The translations under genes were made by a program, and so were the position numbers. A stretch of 64,000 bases of DNA. Source: Lepisosteus oculatus (lineage: Eukaryota; Chordata; Actinopteri; Semionotiformes; Lepisosteidae). Positions 40,527 through 49,085 of this stretch are shown here, piece by piece (positions within the stretch are counted from its first letter, which is position 1; each line of letters begins with the position of its first letter). Where the stretch lies: NCBI RefSeq assembly GCF_040954835.1, contig NC_090697.1, forward strand, positions 17,042,001 to 17,106,000. The letters are read 5' to 3'. The notes beneath the pieces are model-generated. The model made no database searches and was not told the origin of the DNA. It worked only from the letters and a program-made list of their open reading frames with translations.

Positions 40527-40790
40527 ATGCATTTTCTTACCGCTTTATCCAATAAGGGGTCACAGGGAAGCCGAAGCCTATCCCGGCAAGTAATGGGCGC
40601 AAGGCAGGATATCCCAGTTCAACACAGGACACACACAGACACTTATACCAGGGCTAATTTTCCCAGAAGAGGGTATGTCTTTGGACTGCGGGAGGAAATC
40701 AAAGCATCAGGAAGAAACCGAAAAGAAAAAGATGACATACAAACAGCCCGTAATGCTAACCACTGCGCCCGTGTGAAACCAAATTAGTGA
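40527..40790 (+). repeat. Family A repeat copy
   Basis: It starts ATGCATTTTCTTACCGCTTT, then AGCCTATCCCGGCAAGTAAT, GGGCGCAAGGCAGG, GTATGTCTTTGGACTGCGGG, and ends AATGCTAACCACTGCGCCCG. It is better preserved than the 4.1-kb copy and has internal deletions. It lies about 150 bp upstream of the retrotransposon. Confidence 0.75.
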
Positions 40791-40943
40791 ACAATTTACT
40801 TCAGAACAAGCTTTGAGGGGTATCTTTGACGCCCTCGAGTGGCCAATCTATAGATATTATGATCCTCAAACAGACAATCAACCACCACTGGAAAAAGCGG
40901 CTTTCTCGTAGTTATACTTTGAGTTACCCTTCCTGATCCATAG

Positions 40944-41295
40944 TGTAACGCCCTCGCCTGGTGGTGAGGAGGAAGCGCCCCTAGGCGCTCGTAGTACCGC
41001 TGGGCATGCTGGGAGTGGTAGCCGGGAAGAGTCTGAGGGTCAGCACGATGACCAGCGGCTGACCCTGCCTGTGTAAATAATGTCCTAGTAATTCTAGTGC
41101 CCTGTGTAGTCCTGTAAAAGTAGAGTGTGTTGTTAGGTAATTACCACCCTAAATGTGTGTACGTGTTCGTCAGTCTCCTCATGTGTGTGTAGATCCTGTG
41201 TTTGGTTTTGGTGTGGTTGTAAAATAAAGCCAGTGCTTGGTTAATCGCGTCTCCACTGTTCTTTAGTTCTGAGAAAGAACCTGCAATACGCTACA
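40944..41295 (+). repeat. 5' LTR of the Ty3/gypsy element
   Basis: It begins TGTAACGCCC and ends AATACGCTACA. AATAAA at 41223-41228 is the likely polyadenylation signal and implies an R/U5 part in the last ~60-70 bases. The U3 part also contains, as a duplicate, the sequence that encodes the C-terminal tail of pol in the 3' copy. Confidence 0.95.
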
Positions 41296-41296
41296 T

Positions 41297-41314
41297 TGGT
41301 GTCAGAAGCGGGCA
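41297..41314 (+). other. Primer-binding site, tRNA-Leu type
   Basis: TGGTGTCAGAAGCGGGCA starts one base after the LTR. It is complementary to a 3' end of the form CCCGCTTCTGACACCA, which differs by one base from a tRNA-Leu 3' end as I recall it. Leucine-tRNA priming is known among Ty3/gypsy elements. The assignment is from memory of tRNA ends, not a search. Confidence 0.7.
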
Positions 41315-41316
41315 GA

Positions 41317-42294
41317 ATGAACAACTCGTGGCAGACACTACCCGATTCCATAAAGCGCCGGCTGACGCTGGAAGACGCAGAACCCATCGGCGGCGCACAT
41401 AGGGAGCCTGAGCAACTCCTGGGTGCGACAGGTGGCCACAGCCCTTACCAGGGCTACCCAGTAGTGGTCCCGCCAGTGGAATTGGGGCGGCCGCCCCGGA
41501 GAGAGGATGCCCTCCCTGCCGGAGCCGATCAGCGATTCCCACACCCATCGGCGCGGGTGCGACCAGGTCGCTACGATGGTGAGGCGCCTTGGGAGACCTA
41601 TAAGGCGCAGTTCCAGCTCGCGGCCCGGACGAATGGCTGGAGCCGGGCGGAGATGGCCGGCCGCCTGGCGGCGGCGCTGGAAGGAGCGGCCTGCCAGGTG
41701 CTCCTGGACGTCCCGGAGGAGGACAGAGGCGACTACACGGCGCTGGCAGCAGCCCTCCAGCTGCGCTTCGGTGTAGAGGAGGCGCCGGACTTGATGCGGG
41801 AGAGGCTGGCCCTGCGGCGGCGCCGACCAGGAGAGCGACTGGGCCCGGTCGCCGCGGATGTCATGTTCCTCGCCCGCCGAGGATACCCAACTTTCCCCCG
41901 GGAGGCGCAGCGGGAGATGGCTCTCCAGGCCTTTCTCAAGGCCCTCTCGCCCGAGGAGCTGCGGCGCCACGTGCAGCTGGCCGCGCCAACATCGCTGGAG
42001 CAGGCCTTGGCCCTTGCTACACGGGCTGAGGTAGTGTTCGGGGTGACTGGCAGCGCCAGCAGACGCAGTGCGCCCTGCCGGCTGACCGAGGCGGCGACGG
42101 AGGAATCCAGCGAGGGGGAAGAGGAGCCAGCCCGTGCAGCGACCGCCGCGGAGCAGCCCCGCACGCTGATTTGCGACCGCTGCGGGAAAAGAGGACACCG
42201 AGCCCGGGTCTGCCGGGCACCTGAACCTCGCTCTCCCCGATCGGCGTCGGGAAACGGGAACGGGGCGGCTCAGCGCGGGGAAGGCCGCCCTTGA
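41317..42294 (+). CDS. gag: Retrotransposon gag (capsid/nucleocapsid)
   Basis: 325 codons from the first ATG after the primer-binding site. An upstream TTG at 41296 is in the same frame but belongs to the LTR/PBS junction and is not a credible start. Residues about 85-240 look like a Ty3/gypsy capsid: an RPGRYDGEAPWETYKAQF start, with tryptophan- and leucine-rich helices following. A single CCHC zinc knuckle (CDRCGKRGHRARVC, CX2CX4HX4C) sits near residues 286-299 for RNA binding. The TGA stop at 42292-42294 overlaps the open pol frame. Codons are very GC-rich compared with the host exons. Large antisense and alternate-frame ORFs across this region are by-products of that composition. Confidence 0.93.
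   Translation: MNNSWQTLPDSIKRRLTLEDAEPIGGAHREPEQLLGATGGHSPYQGYPVVVPPVELGRPPRREDALPAGADQRFPHPSARVRPGRYDGEAPWETYKAQFQLAARTNGWSRAEMAGRLAAALEGAACQVLLDVPEEDRGDYTALAAALQLRFGVEEAPDLMRERLALRRRRPGERLGPVAADVMFLARRGYPTFPREAQREMALQAFLKALSPEELRRHVQLAAPTSLEQALALATRAEVVFGVTGSASRRSAPCRLTEAATEESSEGEEEPARAATAAEQPRTLICDRCGKRGHRARVCRAPEPRSPRSASGNGNGAAQRGEGRP
42249..42290 (+). promoter_or_regulatory. -1 ribosomal frameshift cassette between gag and pol
   Basis: GGGAAAC at 42249-42255 is a classic X XXY YYZ heptamer, and its GGA and AAC codons are in the gag frame. Seven bases further on, GGGCGGC (42263-42269) can pair perfectly with GCCGCCC (42284-42290), giving a 7-bp GC stem with a 14-base loop. The pol frame is closed by TGA at 42222-42224 and open after it, so the shift must occur in the 70-base overlap where this cassette sits. 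A -1 slip here would make Gag-Pol. The pairing is seen directly; function is inferred. Confidence 0.85.
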
Positions 42295-45200
42295 ACACCT
42301 CAACCCCCGCTCCGGAGAGCGCTGTAAAAACCGGCGCCCCTCACGCCACCGTGGGGCGAGTCGGCTGTAGCCGGGGCCTGTACCTCCACTGCCGGATTGA
42401 GGACCAACCCTGCCTGGCCCTACTCGACACCGGTTCATCAGTGACCCTACTTCGGCCGGGCGTCCTCCCCGACACCGAGGGCACCAACCCCCCAGGATGG
42501 GAGGCCTCCAGCCTGCGGCTGAGGACCGTGACGGGACAGCTCGCTGCAGTCCGGGGGAAACGGGTGCTTGCCTTCCGTCTGGGTGCAGCGACGGTGCGCC
42601 ACCCCTGCTACCTTGCACCCATCCAGGAGGACTGCATTCTGGGGCTGGACCTACTGCAGCGAGTGGGGGCCAGGTTGGACTTGGACCGGCAGGAGTTGGT
42701 GTGGCAGGGGGAGCGACTGCACCTGGTGGAGGGCAGGTCCGGCGAAGGCCGAGGGACGCGGGCTTGCCGGAGCCGGGGGAACAAGAGGCAGCGGCGGCGG
42801 CGGCGGCGTCAGTCGCCGGGGCAGACCAGGCCTGCGAGCCGGGGAGCGAGCGTGCCGGATCCTGCCCCTGAGTCGGCCGGGGGGCCAGACAAGGCGGCGG
42901 CGGGGGCCGAGCGTTGCGTGGAAGCGAAGCGTGCCGTTGAGGACCTCTTCCAGCGGAGCTGCGAGGGCCTCGATCAGGACCAGCGGCAGCGGCTCCAGCA
43001 GCTACTCGCCCAGAACGAAGACCTCTTTGCGGCGAGGGATGAGGACTGCACCCGCACTGCCCTGGTCCAACACGAGATCAACACCGGCGACGCTCGGCCC
43101 ATCCGCATCCCACCAGGACGCATGGTCCACGCCAAGCGGACCGCCGCCGAGGAAAAGATCCGGGAGATGGCCGCAGCGGGGGTGATTGAGCCCTCCGCGA
43201 GCCCGTGGTCGGCGCCAGCCGTACTGGTTAAAAAAAAAGACGGCTCGTGGAGGTTCTGCGTCAACTACCGCAAGCTGAATGAGGTCACCCGGAAAGATTC
43301 CTACCCCCTGCCGAGGATAGATGACGCCCTGGACTATATCACCGGGTCGACCTGGTTCAGCTCCCTGGACCTCCGCTGCGGCTACTGGCAGGTACCGCTT
43401 GCTCCCGATGCTCGCCCGAAGACGGCCTTTTCCATCGGCCAGGGCCTCTGGCAGTTTACTGTCATGCCTTTTGGCCTGTGCAATGCCCCGGCGACGTTCG
43501 AGAGGCTGATGGAGAGGGTGCTGGCATCGGTCCCGCGGAACCAGTGCGTGTTATATCTGGACGATCTGCTGGTTCATGCACGGAGTTTTGACCAGGCCTT
43601 GACGAACCTCCAGGCGGTGCTGGCCTGCATCCGCCGTGCTGGCCTGAGGCTCAACCCCCGCAAGTGCGAGCTCCTGCGGCGGGAGGTGACCTTCCTGGGA
43701 CATGTTGTTGGACCGCGAGGGGTGGCTACGGACCCAGGTAAGGTCGCCGCAGTGAGGGGCTGGCCGACTCCACGCACCGTCGCGGAGCTCCGCAGCTTTC
43801 TGGGGTTGGCCTCGTACTATCGGAGGTTCGTCCGGGACTTTGCCAGCATCGCCGCCCCGCTGCACCGCCTCACCGACAAGGGCCGCCGTTTTGACTGGGA
43901 CTCGGGCTGTGAGACTGCCTTTGGCCGGTTGCGCGAAGCTCTGGTGGGGGCCCCCGTGCTGGCCTACCCCGACCCGCGGTTGCCGTATATTCTCGACACC
44001 GACGCGAGTGACTCGGGGGTGGGGGCGGTGTTGGCGCAGGAGGGGCCGGATGGGGAGCGCGTAGTGGCTTACTACAGTCGGGCTCTGACTAGGCCTGAGC
44101 GGAACTACTGCGTGACCCGTCGCGAGCTGCTGGCGGTGATGGCGGCGGTCCACCATTTCAGGCCGTACCTGTTCGGGACCCGGTTCCGGTTGAGGACCGA
44201 CCATGCGTCCCTCACCTGGCTGCTCCACTTTAAGGAGCCAGAGGGACAGATGGCGCGATGGATAGAGATCCTGCAGGAGTACGACTTCACTGTCGTGCAC
44301 CGTGCGGGGTCTCGCCATCTCAATGCCGACGCTCTCTCGCGGCGCCCCTGCGAGGCCGCGGACTGCCATCACTGCGCCCGGCGGGAGCAGCGTGAGGAGG
44401 CTGTCCGCACCGTGGCGGGGGTGACCGCCGCGGCCACGGCCCGGGAGGGGCCGCTGGGGGTGGGCCTGCCAGACCTGGCGCAGCGTCAGGCAGCTGATCC
44501 TGACGTGGGCCCGGTGCTCCGCTGGAGGGCAGCAGGAGTGCGGCCTACACGAGAGGAGCTCGCCCCGCACCCGAAGTCCGTCAAGGCCCTCTGCGCCCTG
44601 TGGGAGGCCTTGGAGGTAAAGGACGGGGTGCTGCGCCGGGGGTGGCGGGTACCCTCCAGTGGCGAGGTACGGTGGCAGCTGGTGGTGCCTCGGTCGCTCC
44701 GCGGGGCGGTGCTCCGAGCGGTGCACGGCCAACCGGGTGTGGGGCACTTCGGCGGTAAAAAAACCCTGCAGCGTCTCCGAGGCCATTTTTATTGGGGTCT
44801 TTGCCACCGGGACGTGGAGCGGTACTGCCGAACGTGTGCGGTGTGCGTGGCGCAGAAGGGTCCCCCCGAGCGCTCTCGGGCCCCCCTCCAACAACACCAG
44901 GTGGGGGCTCCTATGGAGCGGGTGGGAGTGGACGTTTTGGGCCCGTTTCCGCGCACCGAGGCCGGGAACCGCTACGTCTTGGTGGCTATGGATTACTTTA
45001 CGAAGTGGCCGGAGGCCTACGCCCTCCCGGACCAGAGTGCCCCCACGGTGGCCGATGCACTGCTGGAGGGGATGTTTGCCAGGCTGGGGGTGCCGGAGGA
45101 GTTACACAGTGACCAGGGGCGTAACTTCGAGTCCCAGGTCTTCGCCAGAGTGTGCCAGCGCCTGGGGATTACTAAGACGCGGACCACCCCGCTGCATCCC

Positions 45201-46094
45201 CAGAGCGACGGGTTGGTAGAGCGGTTTAATCGGACGCTCGCCACCCAGCTGGCCACCCTGGTGTCCCGGCACCAACGGGACTGGGACCGCCACCTCCCCC
45301 TTGCGCTCTGGGCGTATCGGACCGCGGTCCAGGAATCCACCGGGTGCACCCCGGCCTCGCTCATGCTGGGCCGGGAAATGCGAACACCGGTGGACCTGGT
45401 CTTCGGCCCGCCGCCCGGAGACGGGTCGGCACCGCCGGCTGGACCGGACTACGAGTGGGACCTGCGGCAGCGGATGCAGAGGGTGCACAGCTTTGCACGG
45501 ACCCACCTGACACAGGCGGGGGTCCGGCAGAAGCGGTACTACGACCTGCGCTGCAGGGGGCCTGCCTTCCAGCCCGGGGACTCGGTTTGGGTGTACAACC
45601 CGCGGCGCCGCAAAGGCCTCAGTCCTAAGCTGGCGCCGTCGTGGGAGGGGCCCGCTGAGGTACTCGGGGTGGTGGGCGAGGTCTGCTACCGTGTCCGGTT
45701 GCGAACACGGGGGAGAGTGGTGGTCCTGCACCGAGACCGCCTGGCCCCCTACCGGGCCCGGGAGGAGGAGCCGTGTGGGGAGGCTCCAGAGGAGCAGCCG
45801 GGGCCGGAGCCGGCCGATAGTGGGGCGTCCGTGGATCGCCAGCCGTCACCGCGGCGCAGCGGCCGCTCACGCAGGGTTCCGCAGCAGTTGGCCGAATACG
45901 AGTACAGCCTGAGGGGGGTGTTCGACGTCGGCGAGACGCCAGACGCTTCAGGTGGGGGCAGTGTAACGCCCTCGCCTGGTGGTGAGGAGGAAGCGCCCCT
46001 AGGCGCTCGTAGTACCGCTGGGCATGCTGGGAGTGGTAGCCGGGAAGAGTCTGAGGGTCAGCACGATGACCAGCGGCTGACCCTGCCTGTGTAA
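42255..46094 (+). CDS. pol: Retrotransposon pol: protease, reverse transcriptase, RNase H, integrase
   Basis: 1279 codons after the inferred -1 slip; there is no ATG near the start of the frame. Protease: DTGS at 42426-42437. Reverse transcriptase: YLDD at 43554-43565, preceded by typical LDLRCGYWQ and MPFGLCNAPATF blocks. RNase H: LDTDAS near 43995. Integrase: an HHCC zinc-finger region about 44720-44850, then a DDE triad with aspartates near 44989 and 45111 and a glutamate near 45217; the spacing D-x35-E is canonical. The C-terminal part has a W-GP-V block like the GPY/F module. The last 44 or so codons and the TAA at 46092-46094 lie inside the 3' LTR. No frameshift or internal stop was seen, so the enzyme could be functional. 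Confidence 0.95.
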   Translation, partial: RERGGSARGRPPLNTSTPAPESAVKTGAPHATVGRVGCSRGLYLHCRIEDQPCLALLDTGSSVTLLRPGVLPDTEGTNPPGWEASSLRLRTVTGQLAAVRGKRVLAFRLGAATVRHPCYLAPIQEDCILGLDLLQRVGARLDLDRQELVWQGERLHLVEGRSGEGRGTRACRSRGNKRQRRRRRRQSPGQTRPASRGASVPDPAPESAGGPDKAAAGAERCVEAKRAVEDLFQRSCEGLDQDQRQRLQQLLAQNEDLFAARDEDCTRTALVQHEINTGDARPIRIPPGRMVHAKRTAAEEKIREMAAAGVIEPSASPWSAPAVLVKKKDGSWRFCVNYRKLNEVTRKDSYPLPRIDDALDYITGSTWFSSLDLRCGYWQVPLAPDARPKTAFSIGQGLWQFTVMPFGLCNAPATFERLMERVLASVPRNQCVLYLDDLLVHARSFDQALTNLQAVLACIRRAGLRLNPRKCELLRREVTFLGHVVGPRGVATDPGKVAAVRGWPTPRTVAELRSFLGLASYYRRFVRDFASIAAPLHRLTDKGRRFDWDSGCETAFGRLREALVGAPVLAYPDPRLPYILDTDASDSGVGAVLAQEGPDGERVVAYYSRALTRPERNYCVTRRELLAVMAAVHHFRPYLFGTRFRLRTDHASLTWLLHFKEPEGQMARWIEILQEYDFTVVHRAGSRHLNADALSRRPCEAADCHHCARREQREEAVRTVAGVTAAATAREGPLGVGLPDLAQRQAADPDVGPVLRWRAAGVRPTREELAPHPKSVKALCALWEALEVKDGVLRRGWRVPSSGEVRWQLVVPRSLRGAVLRAVHGQPGVGHFGGKKTLQRLRGHFYWGLCHRDVERYCRTCAVCVAQKGPPERSRAPLQQHQVGAPMERVGVDVLGPFPRTEAGNRYVLVAMDYFTKWPEAYALPDQSAPTVADALLEGMFARLGVPEELHSDQGRNFESQVFARVCQRLGITKTRTTPLHPQSDGLVERFNRTLATQLATLVSRHQRDWDRHLPLALWAYRTAVQESTGCTPASLMLGREMRTPVDLVFGPPPGDGSAPPAGPDYEWDLRQRMQRVHSFARTHLTQAGVRQKRYYDLRCRGPAFQPGDSVWVYNPRRRKGLSPKLAPSWEGPAEVLGVVGEVCYRVRLRTRGRVVVLHRDRLAPYRAREEEPCGEAPEEQPGPEPADSGASVDRQPSPRRSGRSRRVPQQLAEYEYSLRGVFDVGETPDASGGGSVTPSPGGEEEAPLGARSTAGHAGSGSREESEGQHDDQRLTLPV
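45950..45961 (+). other. Probable polypurine tract
   Basis: AGGTGGGGGCAG immediately precedes the 3' LTR. This is the position and purine richness expected for the plus-strand primer, although it is short and interrupted by T and C. It is also coding sequence for pol. Confidence 0.6.
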
Positions 46095-46313
46095 ATAATG
46101 TCCTAGTAATTCTAGTGCCCTGTGTAGTCCTGTAAAAGTAGAGTGTGTTGTTAGGTAATTACCACCCTAAATGTGTGTACGTGTTCGTCAGTCTCCTCAT
46201 GTGTGTGTAGATCCTGTGTTTGGTTTTGGTGTGGTTGTAAAATAAAGCCAGTGCTTGGTTAATCGCGTCTCCACTGTTCTTTAGTTCTGAGAAAGAACCT
46301 GCAATACGCTACA
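45962..46313 (+). repeat. 3' LTR of the Ty3/gypsy element
   Basis: 352 bases, read as identical to 40944-41295. AATAAA is at 46241-46246. The first 133 bases are translated as the end of pol. After the terminal CTACA comes host sequence ATATATATATG. Confidence 0.95.
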
Positions 46314-46439
46314 ATATATATATGTATGTATTTAAAAACAGGCTTTATCTTAATCATTTTAGTCATTTTTTATTACTTGCCACATTGTGCAAATTTAACA
46401 ATACGTTAACAATGTAAGGCTATGACATACTGTATGTGA
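46314..46439. other. Short AT-rich spacer after the retrotransposon
   Basis: Begins with a short (AT)n run. Nothing else recognised. Confidence 0.5.
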
Positions 46440-46800
46440 GGACGAAACTCCAGGAGTACAAACACATTGAAATTCAACCTTCGAAGTTCAGTCGGTTTTG
46501 TTTGGAAAACCAAATTAATCCAAGACATCGTAGCTGTGGAGAATAACGGATCTTTTTTTTTACTTTCTCTTTCTTCCCTCTGTCTAAACAGATGGGTAAA
46601 AACGTCATTTCTTCACCCTCCATGAATGTATCACACATTGAAGGCGCGTCGCTTCAGTCGGACGCAGATTTCAAACATTATCTTGAGCTTTTCAGCAACG
46701 TGCGTCAGCTTCGGGTTATATTTGCACGGGGTCGGTGGAATCAGAAGAAAAGGGTTTGACCAGACCGTCCAAAAGCATGACGATAAACGAATTGGATGTA
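46440..46800 (+). promoter_or_regulatory. CpG-rich patch, candidate promoter or unrecognised exon
   Basis: CpG dinucleotides are dense here (for example GGCGCGTCGC, CGGACGC, AACGTGCGTC) in DNA that otherwise almost lacks them. A pyrimidine tract ending TCTAAACAG at 46591 is followed at once by ATG (46592) and a 55-codon frame to TGA at 46757-46759, starting MGKNVISSPSMN and containing DADFKHYLELFSNVRQLR. I do not recognise the peptide. It could be a coding exon, a 5' UTR exon and promoter of the BAALC-like gene downstream, or chance. The proximity to the retrotransposon end is notable, but the sequence is not part of the element. Confidence 0.4.
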
Positions 46801-48389
46801 AGTGGCCAACTGTACTTAAAAACAATATTGGCTTGTTTTTTTTTTTAATATTGGAAGAGCTAGTGGTTTGCACAGAGTACATAGTAAATCATGGTTCATA
46901 AGTATGTCGTTTAGACTGGCAATATACAGTTTGAACTAGGTGGAATTGATTAAACGTCATTGGTGAGAAGAGCAACACTGAAATACGGAGAATAAGCATT
47001 GGTTTAATTATTCTGATCATATTGCATTATCTCGATTAGCTGTAATCTGGCATTTAAAACTCACCGGGTTATTACAAATAGTATTCATGACAAAAGATTT
47101 CTTCAGTATTAAAATATTTTTTTCTACTTTTGTCTAAAGAGGATACAGGTGCGATTAAAATATCAGGCACGACATTTCTTACACGTTTCAATAGCTTTTA
47201 CATCCAGCACTTTATTTTTCTAAAACCAGCAAAATACAGATCAAGTATATTATCGAATGGTCATACTGTGTAATGTGAAACTTTAAACAGGAACTAAAGC
47301 ATTCATTGTAACGTTATGAAACTGTAAGACGACTCTTAAGATTTTTTTTAGTTAATAAAGGTTCAGGAAACAGTCAATTTCTTCTACTTTTCTTTTAGTT
47401 TTATTTTATTAGTATTATATTTTAGTAGTAGGTCTAAAACAGAACCAAAAATAATGTAGAACAATGGGTAATTTCTGTTTAGTTTATCTGTTTAGAAATA
47501 ACAAATTGGATTTGAATTATGTACTTTAACAGTATATCCTAAATTCTGATGTGCAGTGATTGGCATAAATTTTCAATGAAACAACTCAGGGGTGGAGTAG
47601 TGTTTTCTACATAGATTATACAGATGTTAATACATACAGTAGATGTACCTGTATGTAGAAAAATATAACACTTTTAAATCACAAATTGTAAGAATTGATC
47701 AAGAATGAATCATACTGTGAAATACTGTAATACACAGCATGGATAGCACCCTATCCTCACTGATTTATGAAATCACTTATTTTTACAATACTCTTTATTA
47801 ATAACATTTTTTTTTTAAGTAGAATGTGGAATTCAGGTGATGTACAGTAACTGAGTCTTCACAGGTTATGGCAATATTGGTGTCTGACAGACCATTAATA
47901 TCTGTTGAAGCTTGTGTGTTGTGTTAATAAGTGAACATTACAAAGTTACGATCACTCAAGAATAAGCATTCAAGTATTGAATGCTTAACGTGTACTGTAT
48001 CTTATTTTGCATTGAAAAATACTATATAGTTTTCCATCACAGGAGTAAACACATTGTAACTATGTGTCCAAGTTTTAGATGTGGACTGCCTTTCAGCTCA
48101 ACAAGTTTTCTTCGCAAGTGACATACTGTATGGGTATTTAATTCATATATCTTTTAAAATACAGTAGGTGGATCTCCTTGATAAATATTAAACATCTTTT
48201 AGAGCTGCCTAACTGTTTAAGTCTAGAATTAGAAATTGTACATTCTGTAATAGTACAGTATTTCCTAGGATAGTAATTAATGTATTTATACAGTGTACAA
48301 TGTACAATGCACAATCTCCTCTAAAAGTATTGATACAACAAAGATCAAACTATGTTGAAACAAAAAGAAAAGAGACATAACGTTTCAGC
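46801..48389. other. AT-rich non-coding DNA
   Basis: No gene or repeat recognised. TACTGTA/TACAGTA heptamers are frequent between 47.6 and 48.3 kb. Confidence 0.45.
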
Positions 48390-48485
48390 TAAACATTTTT
48401 GCTAAGTCTCCACAGCCAAAACATTGCGTCCCTTTTGTTTTCCTTTCAGCGTGGAATAAACCTTTATCTGCTCCTTTGCAGCCTG
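48361..48485 (+). repeat. Repeat with hammerhead-like motif, inverted pair
   Basis: The + copy at about 48405-48485 reads GTCTCCACAGCCAAAACATT, then TTTCAGCGTGGAATAAACCT. Just before it, 48364-48390 carries the complement of GAAACGTTATGTCTC, so the motif occurs head to head. The same sequence family occurs at 54264-54345 (minus) and 60664-60735 (plus). The AATAAA inside GGAATAAACC suggests a transcript 3' end. Confidence 0.6.
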
Positions 48486-48732
48486 TGCATGCTGGTGAAG
48501 CTACCTAGTTGAACTAAAGTCAAAACTATTATTTTTAATAGTTTGTACTGTATATGTGATCAATAGATTAGTATGAAAGATAAGTACAATATACATTTTA
48601 TTGTTGGGTAATTCCATAAATATGTTTGATTATATTAAAATATGAACATCAGAAGGTAGAATGTTGTAATAAAATGTTATTTAAAAAATACTTCTGAGCT
48701 TTCAAGAGACATAATATACAATACTGCAGGAT

Positions 48733-49022
48733 AGTGGCCTACTGGTGAGCATTGTTGGCTCACCTCTCTGGGACCCTGGGTTCAGTTCCTGGAGTGCTAT
48801 CTGTGTGGACTTTTTATGTTCTCCATTTGTTTCCTTGGGTGTCCTCCCACAGTCCAGAAAAATACTGGTAGGTTAATATGCTTCTGGGAAAACTGGCCCT
48901 GGTGTGAGTGTGTGTGTTTATATCTGTGTCCTGCAATGGACTGGCGTCCTGTAAAGGTTGCACCCTGCCTTGCACTCATTGGATTATGGGATAGGCTCTG
49001 GTCCCTCACAATGGATGGATAA
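48733..49022 (-). repeat. Family A repeat, reverse orientation
   Basis: Clear reverse-strand copy: GAGCATTGTTGGCTCACCTC, then GTGTGGACTTTTTATGTTCT, CCTCCCACAGTCCAGAAAAA, CTGGCCCTGGTGTGAGTGTG, GCAATGGACTGGCGTCCTG, ending near CAATGGATGG. Open frames on both strands here derive from the repeat. Confidence 0.75.
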
Positions 49023-49062
49023 TATAGAATAAATATAATTATAAATTCACAAATCTATACAA

Positions 49063-49085
49063 CCCCCCCCCCCCCAAAAAAAAAA
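49063..49085 (+). repeat. C13-A10 homopolymer junction
   Basis: A run of 13 C followed directly by 10 A. Such tracts are length-unstable and prone to sequencing error. Confidence 0.9.

Larger units (their letters stand above)
40944..46313 (+). mobile_element. Complete Ty3/gypsy LTR retrotransposon
   Basis: A 5370-bp element with two 352-bp LTRs (TG...CA ends), a primer-binding site, gag, pol (protease, reverse transcriptase, RNase H, integrase) and no envelope gene. The RT-RNaseH-integrase order identifies Ty3/gypsy (Metaviridae). The two LTRs read identical by eye along their full length and both ORFs are open, so insertion was recent. The element is visibly GC-rich, while the host DNA is AT-rich. 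The flanks do not show a clean target-site duplication: ATAG before the 5' LTR and ATAT after the 3' LTR would be a 4-bp pair with one mismatch. It lies between GULO and the BAALC-like gene in the same transcriptional direction. Confidence 0.96.

Noticed and set aside
41296..41316. Upstream TTG start for gag
   Set aside because: It overlaps the LTR end and the primer-binding site; the ATG at 41317 is the natural start.
41338..42618. 426-residue open frame on the minus strand across gag
   Set aside because: Antisense to a well-supported gag ORF; GC-rich codons rarely give stops on the opposite strand. No domain visible.
43551..44897. 448-residue minus-strand frame across pol
   Set aside because: Shadow of the reverse transcriptase/RNase H/integrase coding sequence; no motifs of its own.
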